From Shouchella lonarensis (GTDB lineage Bacteria; Bacillota; Bacilli; Bacillales; Bacillaceae_D): 64,000 nucleotides of DNA. The notes under the pieces were generated by a model that ran no database searches, was not told where the DNA came from, and worked only from the letters and a program-made list of their open reading frames with translations. The DNA lies in contig NZ_FMYM01000009.1 in the NCBI RefSeq assembly GCF_900096965.1, forward strand, positions 61,953-125,952, written 5' to 3'. Shown here piece by piece: positions 61,674 through 64,000 of the stretch (the stretch's first letter is position 1; the number at the start of each line of letters is the position of its first letter). The position numbers were made by a program, and so were the translations under genes.

Positions 61674-62375
61674 ATGATATTGTTTTGTTTACCATACGCG
61701 GGAGGTTCAGGATCTATATATTTTAAGTGGAGAAGTCATTTACACCACTCAATTCGTTTGATTCCGATAGAGTTAAAAGGAAGAGGAAGGCGATCTGATG
61801 AAAACCTCTATAAAAATGTACAAGAAGCTGTGAATGACATTTTTGAGAATAATAGAGAGGAAATAGAAAACAATCCTTATGCCATTTATGGGCACAGTAT
61901 GGGGAGTATACTAGCCTATGAGCTCTATTATAAAGTAAGCAATCTAAATCTTAGGAAACCAACTCATATCTTTTTTTCAGGGTATAGCGCTCCCAATGTC
62001 ACTAGAGTAGGGGAGAAGCTCCATACTTTGTCCGACAGTGATTTTATCGACAAGGTAATCGGTTTGGGGGGGACCCCACAGGAATTAATGGATAATCAAG
62101 AACTAATGCAACTGGTTACCCCGATGATCCGGAGTGATTTTAAAATGATTGAAAACTATGTATATGAAAAGAAGGCAAATAAGATTGAATGTAACATTTC
62201 AATCTTAAACGGAAAACAAGACACAATCGCTTTGGAAAAACTTTTGGTCTGGAAAGATCATACTTGTAAAGGTTTTAAAATGTATCATTTGGAAGGTGAT
62301 CATTTTTTTTTAAATCATAATATGGAAAGAATAGTGAGCATTATAAATGAAACTATTGTTGAAGAAAGTACTTAG
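61674..62375 (+). CDS. Type II thioesterase
   Basis: The product has 233 residues. It starts MILFCLPYAGGSGSIYFKWR. The nucleophile is Ser in IYGHSMGSILAYEL, the Asp lies in NGKQDTIAL and the His in EGDHFFL. Such enzymes clear misloaded carrier domains and are common at the end of NRPS clusters. It is not fused to the synthetase, and no type I thioesterase is present, so it might also have to release product. Confidence 0.9.
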   Translation: MILFCLPYAGGSGSIYFKWRSHLHHSIRLIPIELKGRGRRSDENLYKNVQEAVNDIFENNREEIENNPYAIYGHSMGSILAYELYYKVSNLNLRKPTHIFFSGYSAPNVTRVGEKLHTLSDSDFIDKVIGLGGTPQELMDNQELMQLVTPMIRSDFKMIENYVYEKKANKIECNISILNGKQDTIALEKLLVWKDHTCKGFKMYHLEGDHFFLNHNMERIVSIINETIVEEST

Positions 62376-62430
62376 GGTCGCTCCGACCATCCTAAAATAT
62401 GACCAATATTGGGGATACTAAACACTAGAG

Positions 62431-62475
62431 TTGGATAGTTGGTGTAGCCAATGCTTCACCATTGCTTGGCGAACT
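62431..62475 (+). mobile_element. Fragment of the IS3-family left end
   Basis: TAGTTGGTGTAGCCAATGCT and the following CATTGCTTGGC match the interior of the left ends near 58611-58650 and 61362-61401. No terminus remains. Confidence 0.6.
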
Positions 62476-62570
62476 TTCTTTTTGGTTAGAAATAACGATT
62501 TCGCCCGACATTTTGAGCTGGGAGAAGCGTTGTGCAGACCACTACTTTCATAGGAAACTTTATACAGGAT

Positions 62571-62605
62571 AGCCATGGAAAAAATCATCTCTGCCATGGC
62601 TTTTT
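62571..62605 (+). terminator. Intrinsic terminator after the thioesterase gene
   Basis: AGCCATGG pairs with CCATGGCT over a 15-base loop and is followed by TTTTT. It would close the biosynthetic transcript. Confidence 0.75.
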
Positions 62606-62661
62606 GTGCATCGTTAAGTAGGTGCTACTGAATGGACTCCACCATAGCACATCATTTTAAT

Positions 62662-62958
62662 CGATATTGTGGATTCAGATTCTGAATCCAGGAAAAAAGC
62701 CAAAAAAAGAATGTCTCGAAGTACCCTCGAAAGATTTATCACAAGCACTTGGAGAGAAATGACCGTTTCACTGGTGCTCTAAAGGCGTGCTCGAATAAGA
62801 CCAAGGCCATAAGTGCGTGTGCCTTCGCCAAATTTTCCTTCAATGGCATTTCTCTGAGCAGCATCTTGCTTCTCAATCTTCTTTTGTGTTTTACATGCGT
62901 TTTTGGAAGGACGACCTAACTTTGGACCAGAGAAGCGGATACTAAGTTTTTGCAGTAA
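62662..62958 (-). pseudogene. Relic of an IS5-family transposase, C-terminus
   Basis: On the minus strand LLQKLSIRFSGPKLGRPSKN leads to AIEGKFGEGTRTYGLGLIRA, the conserved end of IS5-type transposases. An in-frame TAG follows at 62779-62781, then TSETVISLQVLVINLSRVL continues the homology. The 5' part is missing. Confidence 0.7.
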
Positions 62959-62989
62959 CGTCTGTTCTCTCGTGTAAGATAGATCTTAT

Positions 62990-63393
62990 TGGAATGGCAA
63001 CACTAAATTAGACAAATTTTTAAAGGGCTATCTTGTACTCAATTGGACTGTTATATCCAAGTGTACTGTGTAGACGTTTGGTGTTAAACCAATGAACATA
63101 ATCTCGCTGCTCTCGATCGAGATCATCCAGCGTCTCAAACACGTATTGCCTTACAAATTCGGTCTTAATCGTCTTGAATGTAGCTTCTGCAACAGCATTA
63201 TCATACGGACACCCTTTCATGCTCAAAGAACGCTCGATGCCGAACGTATGCAGCGTTTGATCGATTAGTTTGTTCTTAAACTCTGATCCCCGGTCTGTAT
63301 GAAATAATCGTAGTTTGCGTAAGTCACCTGAAACAGATGCAAATGCTTTTGCCACAAGTTCTGCGTCTTTCTTGCGCCCACAACTTGATCCAA
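62990..63393 (-). mobile_element. Right-end fragment of the IS3-family element with part of orfB
   Basis: Read on the minus strand the fragment ends at TGGAATGGCAACACTAAATT inverted. It encodes LFHTDRGSEFKNKLIDQTL and, further on, NAVAEATFKTIKTEFVRQYV and HSTLGYNSPIEYK in one frame (63020-63355), which is better preserved than the copy at 59024. It is cut off near 63393, where a different sequence begins. Confidence 0.8.
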
Positions 63394-63633
63394 GGAAGAT
63401 GGTGTGAGTTCATAGTCTCTAACAATTTCAAGAAGAAAAGTAAGAAGACCTATAGGCAACGTATGATAGAAGCATTTGGAAATGATCCCATTATCTGCTC
63501 TCATTGTCATCATGAGATGGAACTAGCGGAGATTTGGCATTCCGATTATGGATACATATTTCATTACATGAATGGAATGAACATCATTAAATACAGGGGG
63601 AATTGCGATGTCATCAGGAAAAGAGCTGGATAA
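63394..63633 (+). pseudogene. 3' part of an IS91-like transposase gene
   Basis: The frame reads RQRMIEAFGNDPIICSHCHH and EMELAEIWHSDYGYIFHYMN, resembling the C-terminus of Y2-type (IS91-like) transposases in Firmicutes, with a CxxC zinc pair. The 5' part is replaced by the IS3 fragment upstream. The stop lies within the next gene. Confidence 0.55.
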
Positions 63634-63862
63634 AAATAATGATACACTTCCTTGGTTGAAAGAAGGAGAAGAAGATCCTTTTTTGATGGAAGAAGATGTA
63701 CTTGTGATATTTAAATGTTTGGACTGTGGTAAGGAAGATGAGGTTCCTGATTTTGTGGTGGATGAGTTTGCATATGGTTTATCCGAAGGAGAAGAAGTAG
63801 AAGTTGTATGTCCGTATTGTAACGGCACAATGCGCGAAGCGAGAAACGCCCTAAGTGATTAA
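63608..63862 (+). CDS. Small zinc-ribbon protein
   Basis: The product has 84 residues. FKCLDCGKEDEVPD and VVCPYCNGTMREAR form two CxxC knuckles. The protein is strongly acidic. It overlaps the transposase relic by 26 bases, which suggests it belongs to the same mobile unit. Function unknown. Confidence 0.6.
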   Translation: MSSGKELDKNNDTLPWLKEGEEDPFLMEEDVLVIFKCLDCGKEDEVPDFVVDEFAYGLSEGEEVEVVCPYCNGTMREARNALSD

Positions 63863-63878
63863 TCTATACTTGGGGCGT
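63854..63878 (+). repeat. 25-base repeat, copy 2, after the zinc-ribbon gene
   Basis: AGTGATTAATCTATACTTGG plus GGCGT matches 58446-58470 with two differences. Here it spans the stop of the zinc-ribbon gene. Confidence 0.75.
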
Positions 63879-63958
63879 GATGAAGTCGCGTTAGCGATTT
63901 TGTTCGTCCGGTCATCCTTCCTTTAAACGAAGATAGAACGGTAGAGGAACATAAAATT

Positions 63959-64000
63959 ATGAAGATAGACGAAGCCTTTATAAAGCGTTTATCAAAAGAA
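63959..64000 (+). CDS. Start of an ORF running out of the window
   Basis: ATG 63959 after AGAGGAAC opens MKIDEAFIKRLSKE. Too short to identify. Confidence 0.35.
   Translation, partial: MKIDEAFIKRLSKE

Overview
The window reads as a chromosomal segment of a low-GC Gram-positive bacterium of the family Bacillaceae. The gene order of the S10-spc-alpha ribosomal operon, the C+ zinc forms of S14 and L36, strong Shine-Dalgarno sites, the RocR/SigL arginine system and the LoaP antiterminator all fit that family. I cannot place it at genus level from sequence alone.

Positions 1-19143 are housekeeping. They hold the 3' part of the S10 operon (from rplD), the spc and alpha operons through rplQ, the ECF transporter energising module ecfA1-ecfA2-ecfT, truA, a phosphotransferase-fold kinase gene, and rplM-rpsI behind a good SigA promoter and a structured leader. 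Positions 19216-19493 hold a type I toxin-antitoxin pair: a 29-residue holin-like toxin on the minus strand and a convergent antisense RNA.

Positions 19601-35277 are accessory metabolism. A compact minus-strand locus (20247-23952) encodes a 72-residue hydrophobic peptide, a 24-residue ORF coupled upstream of it, an ABC transporter, a PqqD-like (RRE) domain fused to an M50-like membrane metalloprotease, and a small membrane protein. It resembles a RiPP or processed-peptide system without a recognisable modifying enzyme and is my best candidate for an undescribed system. Next come brnQ, ribD, murB, a GH13 alpha-glucosidase under a perfect 14-bp palindromic operator, rocR, a sigma-54 promoter with rocF-rocD, and a nicotinate phosphoribosyltransferase gene with an extra zinc-ribbon N-terminus.

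Positions 35526-62375 are a secondary-metabolism island. It opens with a small sigma-region-4-like regulator and a LoaP-type NusG paralogue. It then contains the wreck of a class III lanthipeptide cluster: a LanKC kinase relic, an intact ABC exporter, a frameshifted M16B peptidase next to an intact one, and four precursor-like genes that share the leader MNQVLELQKL. This runs directly into three NRPS genes (43466-58450): half C-A-T-C-A-T, C-A-T, and C-A-T-E-C. An MFS exporter and a type II thioesterase follow. The first NRPS starts inside a condensation domain. The last ends in a condensation domain whose catalytic His is Gln, with no A, T or TE domain after it. I infer a decayed or rearranged assembly line.

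Positions 58478-64000 are rich in insertion sequences: one nearly full IS3-family (IS150-group) copy with a 3-bp target duplication, several deleted relatives, an IS5-family relic, and the 3' part of an IS91-like transposase gene followed by a small zinc-ribbon gene. A 25-bp near-identical repeat joins the end of the last NRPS gene to the sequence just after that zinc-ribbon gene, which suggests that recombination cut the NRPS gene short.
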